Shown here: piece after piece, positions 1-6,457 of the stretch | Layout of the letters: every line of letters begins with the position of its first letter | Position numbering within the stretch: the stretch's first letter is position 1 | Assembly: GCA_016788945.1 (NCBI GenBank) | Contig: JAEUSA010000405.1 | Coordinates: forward strand, 1-20,151 | Length of the DNA stretch: 20,151 nucleotides | Reading direction: 5' to 3' | Source: Leptospiraceae bacterium | GTDB taxonomy: Bacteria; Spirochaetota; Leptospiria; Turneriellales; Turneriellaceae | Notes under the pieces: generated by a model | What the model saw: the letters and a program-made list of their open reading frames with translations, nothing else | Told to the model about the DNA's origin: nothing | Database searches by the model: none | Position numbers and translations under genes: made by a program

Positions 1-297
1 AAAATAGTTAAATCGGTGCAGCGCGCGGTGCATCTGGCGACGCAACAGGTACCACTGCAGCACGATGATGATCGCATAAGCGGCGGCAAAAACCATATTC
101 GAAATGACATCCTTTATGTCGGGGGAGGCGGTGGTGCCACCGATGAGGAAAAATACAAAGACGACGATGCGGAACACGAGCAATGCTTTGGCTCCGTTCT
201 GTTCTTCGCGCGCAAATACTTCCCGGACGGCACTTTCCATATTGCCGGTGCTGAGCGTTCTGAAGGCTGTCAGGATTCCGCCGATTTTTTCGCGCAT
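1..297 (-). CDS. N-terminal part of an unidentified membrane protein (3' end beyond the window)
   Basis: The minus-strand frame from an ATG at 297 is open to the left edge (99 codons). The protein starts MREKIGGILTAF. It has a polar N-terminal stretch of about 38 residues, a hydrophobic helix at about 39-56 (ALLVFRIVVFVFFLIGG), a short loop, and a second helix at about 68-85 ending in a basic LLRRQMHR stretch. A TGA lies in frame two codons upstream, so the start cannot lie further upstream. A GGGGG run about 11 bases upstream is a possible ribosome-binding site. Two N-terminal helices followed by a cytoplasmic part are common in cyclases, histidine kinases and other signalling proteins, but no catalytic domain is visible, so no function is assigned. 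It is divergent from the esterase gene. The other long frames here lack coherent hydrophobic segments and look like shadows. Confidence 0.7.
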   Translation of the reverse strand, partial: MREKIGGILTAFRTLSTGNMESAVREVFAREEQNGAKALLVFRIVVFVFFLIGGTTASPDIKDVISNMVFAAAYAIIIVLQWYLLRRQMHRALHRFNYF

Positions 298-337
298 GGT
301 TCAGACTCATGACCCCCGGGCGAGGCACAACCGATTT

Positions 338-367
338 TTGCTTGTCGCATGAGCAGGGCAGTATAGA
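338..367 (+). promoter_or_regulatory. possible promoter of the esterase lipoprotein gene
   Basis: TTGCTT at 338-343 and TATAGA at 362-367 are separated by 18 bases. The -10-like box ends 9 bases before the GTG start at 377, so a transcript would be nearly leaderless. The -35 match is poor, so this is tentative. Confidence 0.3.
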
Positions 368-376
368 TCATGAAGC

Positions 377-1327
377 GTGAGGGCGCTGCTATGTCTGGGC
401 TTTTTTGCGTATTTTGCCATTGCACTTGCGGGCTGCAAAAGCCGTCAGCAGACGCGCGCGAAACTCACACTGCGCATGCCGTCAGGCACCTATGTGATGC
501 AGCACGACGCACGGCCGCGCAAATACATTCTGCGCCTGCCCGCGGGTCGCGAAGATGAAGACGGTCTGCCGCTGGTGCTCGCGTTGCACGGTGGGCCCGG
601 TAATGCGCGCAATCTGCAAGAAAATACCCTGCTCAATGCGAAAGCAGACAGCGCGGGCTTCATTGTTGTCTACCCTGACGGTACGAGCGCGACAGACCCG
701 GCGTTTCTTAACTGGAATCCCGGGCATTGCTGCGGGTATGCGTGGGCGAATAAGATTGATGATACGGGCTTTATCCGTCAACTTGCGTTGCGTGTTGCGC
801 GCGAATATGCTGCCGATCGCCGGCGTATCTATCTGGCGGGGTTCTCCAAAGGCGCGATGATGGCCTACCGGCTCGCGTGCGACGCCGGCGAAGTGTTCAC
901 GGGCATTGCCGACATCTCCGGCGCCATGAACGTCGACCGTTGTAATCCGCCGCGGCCACTCGATGTGTTCATTTCGCATGGTCGTAACGACATGAATGTG
1001 CTCTACGGCGGGCCCACGCCTAAAGTCGTGAAGCCGCTCGCCGACAACGAAGACAGGCCGGTCTCGTATGCGGTAGATTTCTGGCGGCGAATCAATAACT
1101 GTGTACCCGGTGGTATGCGGTTTCGCGGCAATGCCGAAATTCAGACCTATGTTTGCCGCCGGGGAGCTTTGAAACTCGTGTCACTGAACGGCGAGGGGCA
1201 TACCTGGCCCGGGAGCCTTATCGATCTTGCGGGCGCAAATATGCCCACATGGGAAGTTTCGGTCAATGACCTGATGTGGAATTTCTGGCAAGAAGCGCAC
1301 GAGCGGCGATATCAGCCACGACTTTGA
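377..1327 (+). CDS. lipoprotein esterase, PHB-depolymerase / feruloyl-esterase (LpqC) type
   Basis: This is a 316-residue alpha/beta hydrolase predicted to be lipid-anchored. It starts at GTG 377; a TGA lies two codons upstream in frame, so this is the furthest possible start. Residues 1-20 form a lipoprotein signal peptide ending in the lipobox L17-A-G-C20. Visible hydrolase elements are LALHGG (about 68-73, oxyanion-hole region), WNPGHCCG (about 113-120, typical of the LpqC/poly(3-hydroxybutyrate)-depolymerase family), GFSKG (155-159, nucleophile Ser157), HGRND (201-205, probable acid Asp205) and GEGHTWPG (262-269, catalytic His265). The family cleaves esters such as PHB oligomers or hydroxycinnamoyl esters; the substrate cannot be told from sequence. 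No clear Shine-Dalgarno precedes the start. It stands alone, divergent from the membrane-protein gene and 41 bases before merC. Confidence 0.85.
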   Translation: MRALLCLGFFAYFAIALAGCKSRQQTRAKLTLRMPSGTYVMQHDARPRKYILRLPAGREDEDGLPLVLALHGGPGNARNLQENTLLNAKADSAGFIVVYPDGTSATDPAFLNWNPGHCCGYAWANKIDDTGFIRQLALRVAREYAADRRRIYLAGFSKGAMMAYRLACDAGEVFTGIADISGAMNVDRCNPPRPLDVFISHGRNDMNVLYGGPTPKVVKPLADNEDRPVSYAVDFWRRINNCVPGGMRFRGNAEIQTYVCRRGALKLVSLNGEGHTWPGSLIDLAGANMPTWEVSVNDLMWNFWQEAHERRYQPRL

Positions 1328-1351
1328 ATTCTGCTTTACACTGTGTATAAT
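1324..1351 (+). promoter_or_regulatory. promoter of the merC-like gene
   Basis: TTGAAT at 1324-1329 and a perfect TATAAT at 1346-1351 are separated by 16 bases. Transcription should start near 1358-1360, leaving a leader of about 10 bases without a Shine-Dalgarno before the ATG at 1369. The -35 box overlaps the end of the esterase gene. The -10 box overlaps the dyad at 1347-1370. Confidence 0.6.
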
Positions 1352-1370
1352 GATATTTCGTTATCGTTAT
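1347..1370. promoter_or_regulatory. Fur/Zur-like operator dyad over the merC promoter and start codon
   Basis: The arms ATAATGATA (1347-1355) and TATCGTTAT (1362-1370) are inverted repeats matching at 8 of 9 positions, with a 6-base spacer. The dyad covers most of the -10 box, the expected transcription start and the first two bases of the start codon, where a bound repressor would block RNA polymerase. Its AT-rich GATA/TATC half-sites resemble Fur-family boxes. A Fur/Zur-family regulator gene sits at the other end of merC. That this regulator binds here is inference. Confidence 0.55.
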
Positions 1371-1959
1371 GGCGGTCAGTCTGCTTGTTCGAAATACTCA
1401 TCCACACCGCCGCGTCACCACTGCTTTCAGTTCTCTGTGGGATAAACTCGGCATACTCGCGTCGGGTCTCTGCCTGATCGACTGCCTCGTGTTGCCGGTG
1501 CTGTCGACCGCGCTGATCGGTTTTCAGTCGACATCGTCATGGGCGCGTGATTTGCACTGGTTCTTGTTGCCGCTGATCGGTGTGTCTGCCTCCATCGCTT
1601 TTTACCACAGCTACCGTGCGCATAGTTCATACCTGATTGTTGCGCTTGGCGCGCTGGGTTTTGCATTGCTCGTCGCGGGTGAAATCGTCGAAGCGCGTTT
1701 CGCCATCAGTGGCATCAACTATGTGAGCCTCGCTGGTTCGGCGTTTTTGATTTCGGCGCATGCGCGCAACCTGCTGATGCACGCAGGCAAAGGGAAGCAC
1801 AGCCACGCGACAATAGGCCGTGGACCTGTAGGTCAGCATTTAGCACGAACCGCTGACGGATCAGCACGGATGACCAATGGTTCGGCCCTGACGATCAACC
1901 GGCCGGCCCTGACGACTGATGGATGTAGCGGTCATGCGCACTCGGCGCACGTGCCATAG
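1369..1959 (+). CDS. MerC-domain membrane protein with His-rich, repeat-containing tail
   Basis: This 196-residue protein has a MerC-type membrane core. A helix at about 26-50 carries the family-like motif DKLGILASGLCLIDCLVLP, with Cys35 and Cys39 as candidate metal ligands. Further helices lie at about 63-80, 88-105 and 117-132. MerC proteins move metal (classically mercury) across the inner membrane. Homologues outside mer operons are often found beside Fur/Zur regulators, which suggests zinc or another metal here. The tail is unusual: a His-containing KGKHSHA segment, four degenerate 7-residue repeats (159-186) and a closing HAHSAHVP, which together could bind metal. ATG 1369 is the only start before the first helix, and it has no Shine-Dalgarno. 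The 3' end overlaps the convergent Fur-family gene by 28 bases. The substrate metal is unknown. Confidence 0.75.
   Translation: MAVSLLVRNTHPHRRVTTAFSSLWDKLGILASGLCLIDCLVLPVLSTALIGFQSTSSWARDLHWFLLPLIGVSASIAFYHSYRAHSSYLIVALGALGFALLVAGEIVEARFAISGINYVSLAGSAFLISAHARNLLMHAGKGKHSHATIGRGPVGQHLARTADGSARMTNGSALTINRPALTTDGCSGHAHSAHVP
1843..1926 (+). repeat. four degenerate 21-bp tandem repeats within the merC-like gene
   Basis: Four in-frame 21-base units encode ARTADGS, ARMTNGS, ALTINRP and ALTTDGC. The period is exact at protein level, and each unit begins with a GCA or GCC Ala codon. The array lies in the cytoplasmic or periplasmic tail, just before the His-rich end. Confidence 0.7.
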
Positions 1960-2318
1960 AAAGTGAATTCATGCGCCGTGAGTGAAAAGCGCGGCGGAAG
2001 AAACTTCTTCAGGTCGATACCATCGGGGCAACCCGGCAAATCATACACTTTGCCGCAGTTATTGCATTTGAAGTGGTGGTGGTGGTGTAGGTGGGCCTTC
2101 TCATAGAGCGCCTCACCACCCGGCATCTGCACGGCCTGAATTTCTTTGGCTTCGATCAGTGCATTGACTGTCCGGTAGACGGTTGCCTGCCCGATTTTAG
2201 CCTGCCGTTTTTGCGCGAGGGTAACGAGATTGGCGATAGTCAGCGGCCGGTCTGATTCCATGATGATGTCGTGTATGATGGAGCGCTGCCGGGTTTGGCG
2301 CTGACCGATTTTGACCAT
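1932..2318 (-). CDS. Fur-family metal-responsive repressor (Zur-like)
   Basis: This 128-residue Fur-superfamily protein has an N-terminal winged helix at about 5-65, including the recognition-helix signature QATVYRTVNAL. A metal-binding dimerisation domain follows, with HLHHHHHFKC at about 77-85 and two CxxC pairs (C85/C88 and C124/C127) that form the structural zinc site. The family represses metal uptake or export genes when loaded with Fe, Zn or Mn. The metal here is inferred to be zinc from the MerC-like neighbour, not shown. ATG 2318 is chosen because family alignments begin there; longer versions only add unrelated sequence from the tsaE side. A promoter (TAGAAT at 2331-2326) sits 7 bases upstream, so the mRNA may be leaderless. 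The gene converges on merC, and their ends overlap. Confidence 0.9.
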   Translation of the reverse strand: MVKIGQRQTRQRSIIHDIIMESDRPLTIANLVTLAQKRQAKIGQATVYRTVNALIEAKEIQAVQMPGGEALYEKAHLHHHHHFKCNNCGKVYDLPGCPDGIDLKKFLPPRFSLTAHEFTFYGTCAECA

Positions 2319-2325
2319 GAGGTGT

Positions 2326-2353
2326 ATTCTACGAAATGCGGATAAAGGATCAA
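2326..2353 (-). promoter_or_regulatory. promoter of the Fur-family gene
   Basis: Read on the minus strand: TTGATC (2353-2348), 16 bases, then TAGAAT (2331-2326). Only 7 bases separate the -10 box from the ATG at 2318, so transcription would begin at or next to the start codon. There is no Shine-Dalgarno. Confidence 0.5.
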
Positions 2354-2382
2354 GAAGTATGTCATTCCCCCTCTCAATAGTT

Positions 2383-2416
2383 CTTTTCGCTACGTCTATT
2401 GCATTGGAGCGAAAAG
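2383..2416 (+). other. hairpin next to the tsaE start codon
   Basis: CTTTTCGCT (2383-2391) and AGCGAAAAG (2408-2416) form a perfect 9-bp inverted repeat with a 16-base loop. The 3' arm includes half of the tsaE Shine-Dalgarno (GGAG, 2406-2409) and ends 2 bases before the GTG. In mRNA the hairpin could mask the ribosome-binding site. Confidence 0.45.
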
Positions 2417-2418
2417 CA

Positions 2419-2841
2419 GTGCAGTTTAGAGCGGCAAATCCGGCAGAAATGAAATCAGTCGCCCAGCGCCTTGCCGCAGAAATTTCGCCCCCGCTTCTGG
2501 TCACGCTTTCGGGAGAGCTTGGTGCGGGTAAAACCACACTCGTGCGTGAAGTACTGACCGCCTGGGGCATCGCCGGCGCCAATTCGCCGACATTCAACCT
2601 GCGCAACGATTACTCCCAGGCCGGCATCAGGGTGATACATCTCGATTTCTACCGGCTCAAACCGGGAGACGCGGCAGACGATATCTTGCCGCCCGATGAA
2701 GATTATACCGATGCGGTCGTCTTTGCCGAATGGCCTGAAAAGATGCCGATCGGCCTGTCTTACCTGTTCAGCCGCAAGGCAGAACTGAAGATTTCGGGCA
2801 GCGGCGACGATGTGCGCGAAATTGACTGGCGGCCCGCGTGA
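2419..2841 (+). CDS. tsaE: tRNA t6A biosynthesis ATPase TsaE
   Basis: TsaE is the small P-loop ATPase that works with TsaB and TsaD to add threonylcarbamoyl to A37 of ANN-decoding tRNAs. This version has 140 residues, close to the family size. Walker A is GELGAGKTT at 32-40. The conserved SPTFNL, HLDFYRL and FAEWPEK motifs follow in order. GTG 2419 is preferred: GGAG lies 9 bases upstream, and the distance to Walker A matches E. coli TsaE. An in-frame ATG at 2359 also has an AAGGA sequence and would add 20 residues not expected for the family. The stop codon overlaps the tsaB start (GTGA), indicating translational coupling. Confidence 0.9.
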   Translation: MQFRAANPAEMKSVAQRLAAEISPPLLVTLSGELGAGKTTLVREVLTAWGIAGANSPTFNLRNDYSQAGIRVIHLDFYRLKPGDAADDILPPDEDYTDAVVFAEWPEKMPIGLSYLFSRKAELKISGSGDDVREIDWRPA

Positions 2842-3488
2842 ATTATCCAGTGCTACTGATCGATACCTCGACGCGCTGGCTCATCTTTGCGCGGCTTGAA
2901 GCAGACGGCAGTGGGATTACCCTGTGCAGGCAAACCGGCAATCGTGGGGAAGACACAATCGATGCAGCGATCGGTGAACTTTTTCCGGTCAGCGAAGACA
3001 TTCGCGAAATCTGGCTGGGTGCGGGACCCGGGTCATTCGTCGGCCTGCGTTCGTCGTTTGCGTATTGCCGTATGTATGCGATGCTCGCAAAAATACCGTG
3101 CCGGACATTCGTGTCGTCACGGCTATGGCGGCTTTTTTTCGGAGTCAGCAACAGCGACTGGTTTCTTACCCGCACCAACCAGCGGCTGTATTATGCCGAC
3201 CGTTTCAGCCCCGAACGCGAGGCGTTTGCTGTCGATGCGGGCGATACCTCGCGTCTGGGCGGCGACAGCGTGGTCTGTTTTGCGGAAAGCTGGCAAGCTG
3301 CACAAACAAAATCAACTGACGAGAAGATCTCCGCGTGGCGATATGTATCGCTTGCAGACGCGCAGATTACACACCAAAAGCTCAACGCAGAAAATCTCGC
3401 GCTGAGCGCAGACACCGGGCACGATCGCCTGGTGCCAATCTATGGGCACGAACTTAATTTCGTGCTCGCAAAAGGAAACAATGGATAA
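2838..3488 (+). CDS. tsaB: tRNA t6A biosynthesis protein TsaB
   Basis: TsaB is the non-catalytic ASKHA-fold partner that dimerises with TsaD and recruits TsaE in t6A synthesis. The 216-residue protein begins with the expected VLLIDTSTRW strand and carries the family signature GAGPGSFVGLRSS at about 61-73 (commonly GPGSFTGLR, so one Thr-to-Val change). The C-terminal half is less conserved, as usual for TsaB. The start is GTG 2838, inside a GTGA overlap with the tsaE stop. The 3' end overlaps the rnr start by 8 bases. Position directly after tsaE supports the call. No tsaD is in the window. Confidence 0.85.
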   Translation: MNYPVLLIDTSTRWLIFARLEADGSGITLCRQTGNRGEDTIDAAIGELFPVSEDIREIWLGAGPGSFVGLRSSFAYCRMYAMLAKIPCRTFVSSRLWRLFFGVSNSDWFLTRTNQRLYYADRFSPEREAFAVDAGDTSRLGGDSVVCFAESWQAAQTKSTDEKISAWRYVSLADAQITHQKLNAENLALSADTGHDRLVPIYGHELNFVLAKGNNG

Positions 3489-5619
3489 ACAAACTGAAAA
3501 ACTCGTGGACAAATGGTTGTTCCACGCATACAAATCGGGTGACCTGAGCGTACCCATCGCCGGTGGCGAAAAAACTGCTCAGCGGCCGCACGAAGGCGGC
3601 AAAAAACAGAAACCGCAACATCGTATCCCAGGCGGTGATCACGGCTCTGCCGAGGCCTTCCGCTTTCTCAAAGTGGCTGGGCTCGTCGAAGAGCACAAGA
3701 AAAAATGGCTGATCCGCAACCGGTTTACCGGCATTCTCAGTTCGGCAAAATCAGGATTAGCTTTCGTGCCGGCGGGTGTGCACGGGGAGGCGATAATTCC
3801 CCACGGTGAGCGCGGCGCAGCGTTGCATCGCGATAAAGTCGAGATCTGCATCACCGGCTATGGCCGCGGTCGTTTTACAGCAAAGGTAATGCGCATCGTC
3901 GAACCGTTTTCGGGAGAATACCTTGCTCGCGTCGTCTCATTGACACGGGGCCAAGACATGACGGTCGTCGAACTCATTGATCTACCCGACCGGCCGCATG
4001 TGCTCTATAAGGGAAAAGCCAAGACCGATGAACTGATTTACCTTAAGCGCACGGGAGAGCAGCAGCAGCATCTGCGCCATAACGCGCGCGCGGGCGGCTA
4101 TAATCGGGTACAGACTCTCGTGTTCGAAGCCTCGCACCGTAAAGTGACGCAAGACCGTAAGGGCGATATGCAGCGGCTGAAACTGCGCTTCATGCTGCCA
4201 GAAGAATTCGAAAAATCGCTGATTCCGCAGAAAAAACATCTTACCGCATTGGTCAAAAAAGAGATGAAGAACCCGCTGCGCCCGCGCGTCAAAGACCGCT
4301 ACATTTTCACCATCGATGGTGATGATGCGAAAGATTTTGACGATGCCATTTCATGCCACGAAACAGCGACGGGCTTCGAGCTCGACGTGCACATCGCCGA
4401 CGTCGGCTTTTTTGTAAGGCCGGGAACAGAACTTTTTGAAGAAGCTCTCAAACGCGGAAACAGCTATTACCTCGCGGGTGGGGTAATACCGATGCTGCCC
4501 GAAATACTCTCGAACGAGTTCTGCTCGCTAAAACCCAAAACCGATCGGCTGGCGTTTTCAGTGCGCATGAACTTTGACCGGTCGGGTACGATGTTGAGTT
4601 ACGATGTGTTCAAATCGGTAATCTATATCGATAAGCGCTATACCTATAAAGAGGCGCACAAAGACCTTGCCAAAAAGAAATCCCCGCTGCGCACCGCGAT
4701 GCAACTCGCAGAGATTCTCATCGCGCGGCGCGACAGCGAAGGCCGCATCGATCTCAATATTGCCGAGCAGAAGGCGATCTATGACAAACACGGCCGGTTT
4801 GTCACCCTCGAAAGCCAGCAGCGGCTCAACTCGCATCGACTGATCGAGGAGTGCATGCTGTCCGCGAATCAGGCGGTGGCGAACTTCTCCATCAGCCGGA
4901 ACATTCCGATTCTGCACCGCAACCATGAGAGCATGCCGCTCGACAAAATCGACAGGCTCAATCGCTACCTCGAAAAATATGCGGCGCGACTGAAAATACG
5001 CGGCGCCGACCAGCGTGAAATAGGCCGCGTGCTCGCGCACCAGGCACTGAACTCGGTACGTGACGTTTTCCAATATCTGCTGTTGCGGTCGTTTATGCAG
5101 GCGAACTATACCCCGGAATCGAAAGGGCACTGGGGGCTTGCCTTCGTCGAATACGCGCATTTTACCTCGCCGATCAGACGTTTTGCCGACTTGGTAACTC
5201 ACTTGCAGATCGCGGCCTACCTCGGTCGCGAGCGTAACAACTTCTCGGCAGGCGATCTCGAATTCTATGGGCGCGAGGCGTCACGGCTCGAGCGCATCGC
5301 GTTCGAAGCCGAGCGCACCGACAAAAAGATGCTCGCAGTGCGTGCCATGGCGGGTAAAACGGGACAAGTGTTCAGCGCTTGGCTCTCGGGTTTTACCAGT
5401 GAACGCCTGTTTGTCAATCTGGCGGATTTTCCGGTAGAAGGAGAAATCGACGCCGCACAGGTAGATAAACACGGTGAGGTGCAGATCATCGACGATTTTA
5501 CCATATTTGCCGGTAAGTTGCAGAAGAGTCTCGCTCTCGGTGACCGCTTCAAGGTCCGCCTCGTGAAGGCCGATCCGGTCGAAATGGCGCTGAAATTCGA
5601 ATTCAGCCGTTCAAATTAA
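3481..5619 (+). CDS. rnr: ribonuclease R (RNB-family 3'-5' exoribonuclease)
   Basis: This 712-residue RNase II/R-family exonuclease degrades structured RNA processively from the 3' end. After a polar, basic N-terminus, an OB/cold-shock segment lies near 80-140. The RNB catalytic domain follows, with TIDGDDAKDFDDA (277-289) supplying the Mg-binding aspartates, then RNHESMP and the RNB signature TSPIRRFADLVTH (from 562). A C-terminal S1 domain spans about 628-705. It is shorter than E. coli RNase R (about 813), mainly at both ends, and lacks the long Lys-rich tail. ATG 3481 is chosen because AAAGGA sits 4 bases upstream and the region before it is tsaB coding. The 8-base overlap with tsaB makes tsaE-tsaB-rnr one operon. 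Confidence 0.93.
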   Translation: MDKQTEKLVDKWLFHAYKSGDLSVPIAGGEKTAQRPHEGGKKQKPQHRIPGGDHGSAEAFRFLKVAGLVEEHKKKWLIRNRFTGILSSAKSGLAFVPAGVHGEAIIPHGERGAALHRDKVEICITGYGRGRFTAKVMRIVEPFSGEYLARVVSLTRGQDMTVVELIDLPDRPHVLYKGKAKTDELIYLKRTGEQQQHLRHNARAGGYNRVQTLVFEASHRKVTQDRKGDMQRLKLRFMLPEEFEKSLIPQKKHLTALVKKEMKNPLRPRVKDRYIFTIDGDDAKDFDDAISCHETATGFELDVHIADVGFFVRPGTELFEEALKRGNSYYLAGGVIPMLPEILSNEFCSLKPKTDRLAFSVRMNFDRSGTMLSYDVFKSVIYIDKRYTYKEAHKDLAKKKSPLRTAMQLAEILIARRDSEGRIDLNIAEQKAIYDKHGRFVTLESQQRLNSHRLIEECMLSANQAVANFSISRNIPILHRNHESMPLDKIDRLNRYLEKYAARLKIRGADQREIGRVLAHQALNSVRDVFQYLLLRSFMQANYTPESKGHWGLAFVEYAHFTSPIRRFADLVTHLQIAAYLGRERNNFSAGDLEFYGREASRLERIAFEAERTDKKMLAVRAMAGKTGQVFSAWLSGFTSERLFVNLADFPVEGEIDAAQVDKHGEVQIIDDFTIFAGKLQKSLALGDRFKVRLVKADPVEMALKFEFSRSN

Positions 5620-5621
5620 TT

Positions 5622-5649
5622 GACACCGCCGCTCTGTACGGCGGTCGTC
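5622..5649 (+). other. GC-rich hairpin between rnr and the STAS gene
   Basis: ACCGCCG (5625-5631) and CGGCGGT (5639-5645) form a perfect 7-bp stem with a 7-base loop. It extends by GAC/GTC (5622-5624 with 5647-5649) across one bulged base. No T-run follows, so it is not a classical terminator. It ends only 4 bases before the GTG of the next gene and could mark an mRNA processing site or affect its translation. Confidence 0.4.
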
Positions 5650-5653
5650 CGCC

Positions 5654-6001
5654 GTGGTTCAGATGCAGCAGGTGGAGGGTGTGCCGTGCGCGGTCATTAC
5701 CGCTGCGCAGCTGCACATGTACTTCATTCCCGATCTCAAAGAAAAGCTGCTGGCAACCGTAGCGACTGAGCCCGATTCGCTGATTATCGACCTGACGCAG
5801 GTCGAATACCTCGATTCATCGGCGATGGGTGTTTTATTTCAGGTACAGAAGAAAATGCAGGCCTACGGTGGCGCTCTCTACCTCGTCGGCATCAACCAGA
5901 CGGTAGAAATGGTCTTCAAGCTGACAAAATCAGACCAGCACTTCACCGTCTACCCCGACGCCATCACCGCGGCGCGCGCAATTCAAGGCAAATCGGTCTA
6001 A
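5654..6001 (+). CDS. STAS-domain anti-sigma-factor antagonist (SpoIIAA/RsbV type)
   Basis: This is a 115-residue single STAS domain. The strand-helix pattern fits SpoIIAA/RsbV: VPCAVITAAQL, then SLIIDLTQVEYLDSSAMGVL, then the GGALYLVGINQTVEMVFKLT segment. Ser55 or Ser56 in the DSSAMG loop is the expected phosphorylation site for an anti-sigma kinase. Such proteins bind a kinase/anti-sigma factor in partner-switching control of a sigma factor or other output. Start GTG 5654 has no clear Shine-Dalgarno; an ATG at 5663, three codons in, is equally possible. It follows rnr by 34 bases on the same strand, after a hairpin. No partner kinase or phosphatase is present in the window. It is convergent with the ECF-sigma locus, but a link to that sigma factor is only speculation. 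Confidence 0.85.
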   Translation: MVQMQQVEGVPCAVITAAQLHMYFIPDLKEKLLATVATEPDSLIIDLTQVEYLDSSAMGVLFQVQKKMQAYGGALYLVGINQTVEMVFKLTKSDQHFTVYPDAITAARAIQGKSV

Positions 6002-6040
6002 GTCTGACTTAAAGCGGCCCTGAGGTTTTTAGGGTGCGTT

Positions 6041-6391
6041 CTAAGGTATTTTAGCGCGTAGCGAGTTGAGTTTGCCGATAAGCTCCGCCTTGTGTCGCGG
6101 GTCTGCATAGCGGTGTGCGACACCGGCAAAAATGATCAAAAATGCCGCAACGCCGGCAGAGATATTGAGCAGAATCAGCAGTGAGTCAGAATAGACGAGT
6201 TTATTCTTAAACAGGTAGAAACTCAAGGGTGTCGCCATCAGCAGCAGAACACTGCCGATAAATTGCCATGGCTTTACCAGCGGCACGCGCATCAGCTCTT
6301 TAATTCGCAGTCTGAGGGCTTCGGGCGCCTTATGTTCGTATTCGAGTTTTACCGCGGTGTGTACCGCCTCTTCGTATTTATAGTTTTTCAT
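6041..6391 (-). CDS. two-helix membrane protein, putative anti-sigma factor
   Basis: This 116-residue protein has a 40-residue soluble N-terminus, two transmembrane helices (about 43-62 and 69-92) and a short basic C-terminus. The N-terminal segment EHKAPEALRLRIKELM resembles the short helical sigma-binding segments found just before the membrane helix of many anti-sigma factors. It lies directly downstream of the ECF sigma gene on the same strand, the usual place for an anti-sigma factor. No His/Cys zinc motif (ZAS) is visible. ATG 6391 has a perfect AGGAGG 4 bases upstream. Its start is overlapped by a tiny ORF that has the same ribosome-binding site. The anti-sigma role is inferred from context. 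Confidence 0.6.
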   Translation of the reverse strand: MKNYKYEEAVHTAVKLEYEHKAPEALRLRIKELMRVPLVKPWQFIGSVLLLMATPLSFYLFKNKLVYSDSLLILLNISAGVAAFLIIFAGVAHRYADPRHKAELIGKLNSLRAKIP

Positions 6392-6449
6392 GCCGCCTCC
6401 TGTGATGCACGAGGCATCTAAGGGGGCGGTGGGTAGGATGTCCTTTCAC
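6378..6449 (-). CDS. possible 23-residue leader or nested small ORF
   Basis: On the minus strand an AGGAGG 4 bases upstream of GTG 6449 opens a 23-codon ORF ending at TAA 6380-6378, inside the start of the next gene (ATG 6391) in another frame. The peptide is rich in His and Arg (for example VHHRRRH). The AGGAGGCGGC-RTG-AAA context is nearly identical to that of the downstream gene. It could be a translational-coupling leader peptide or simply the remnant of a duplicated ribosome-binding site. Nothing but the site and the open frame supports it. Confidence 0.3.
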   Translation of the reverse strand: MKGHPTHRPLRCLVHHRRRHEKL

Positions 6450-6457
6450 GCCGCCTC

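Noticed and set aside
8..328. Open frames on both strands (8-328 minus, 16-312 plus) as genes
   Set aside because: A third frame, minus from ATG 297 and open to the edge, gives a coherent two-helix membrane protein; the others have unnatural composition.
2319..2606. Extension of the Fur-family gene upstream to 2606
   Set aside because: The extra 96 residues are the antisense of tsaE and do not fit the family; alignment supports ATG 2318.
6002..6040. Terminator between the STAS gene and the convergent membrane-protein gene (CCCT...AGGG)
   Set aside because: Only a 4-bp stem with a T-rich loop and no following T-run; too weak to annotate.
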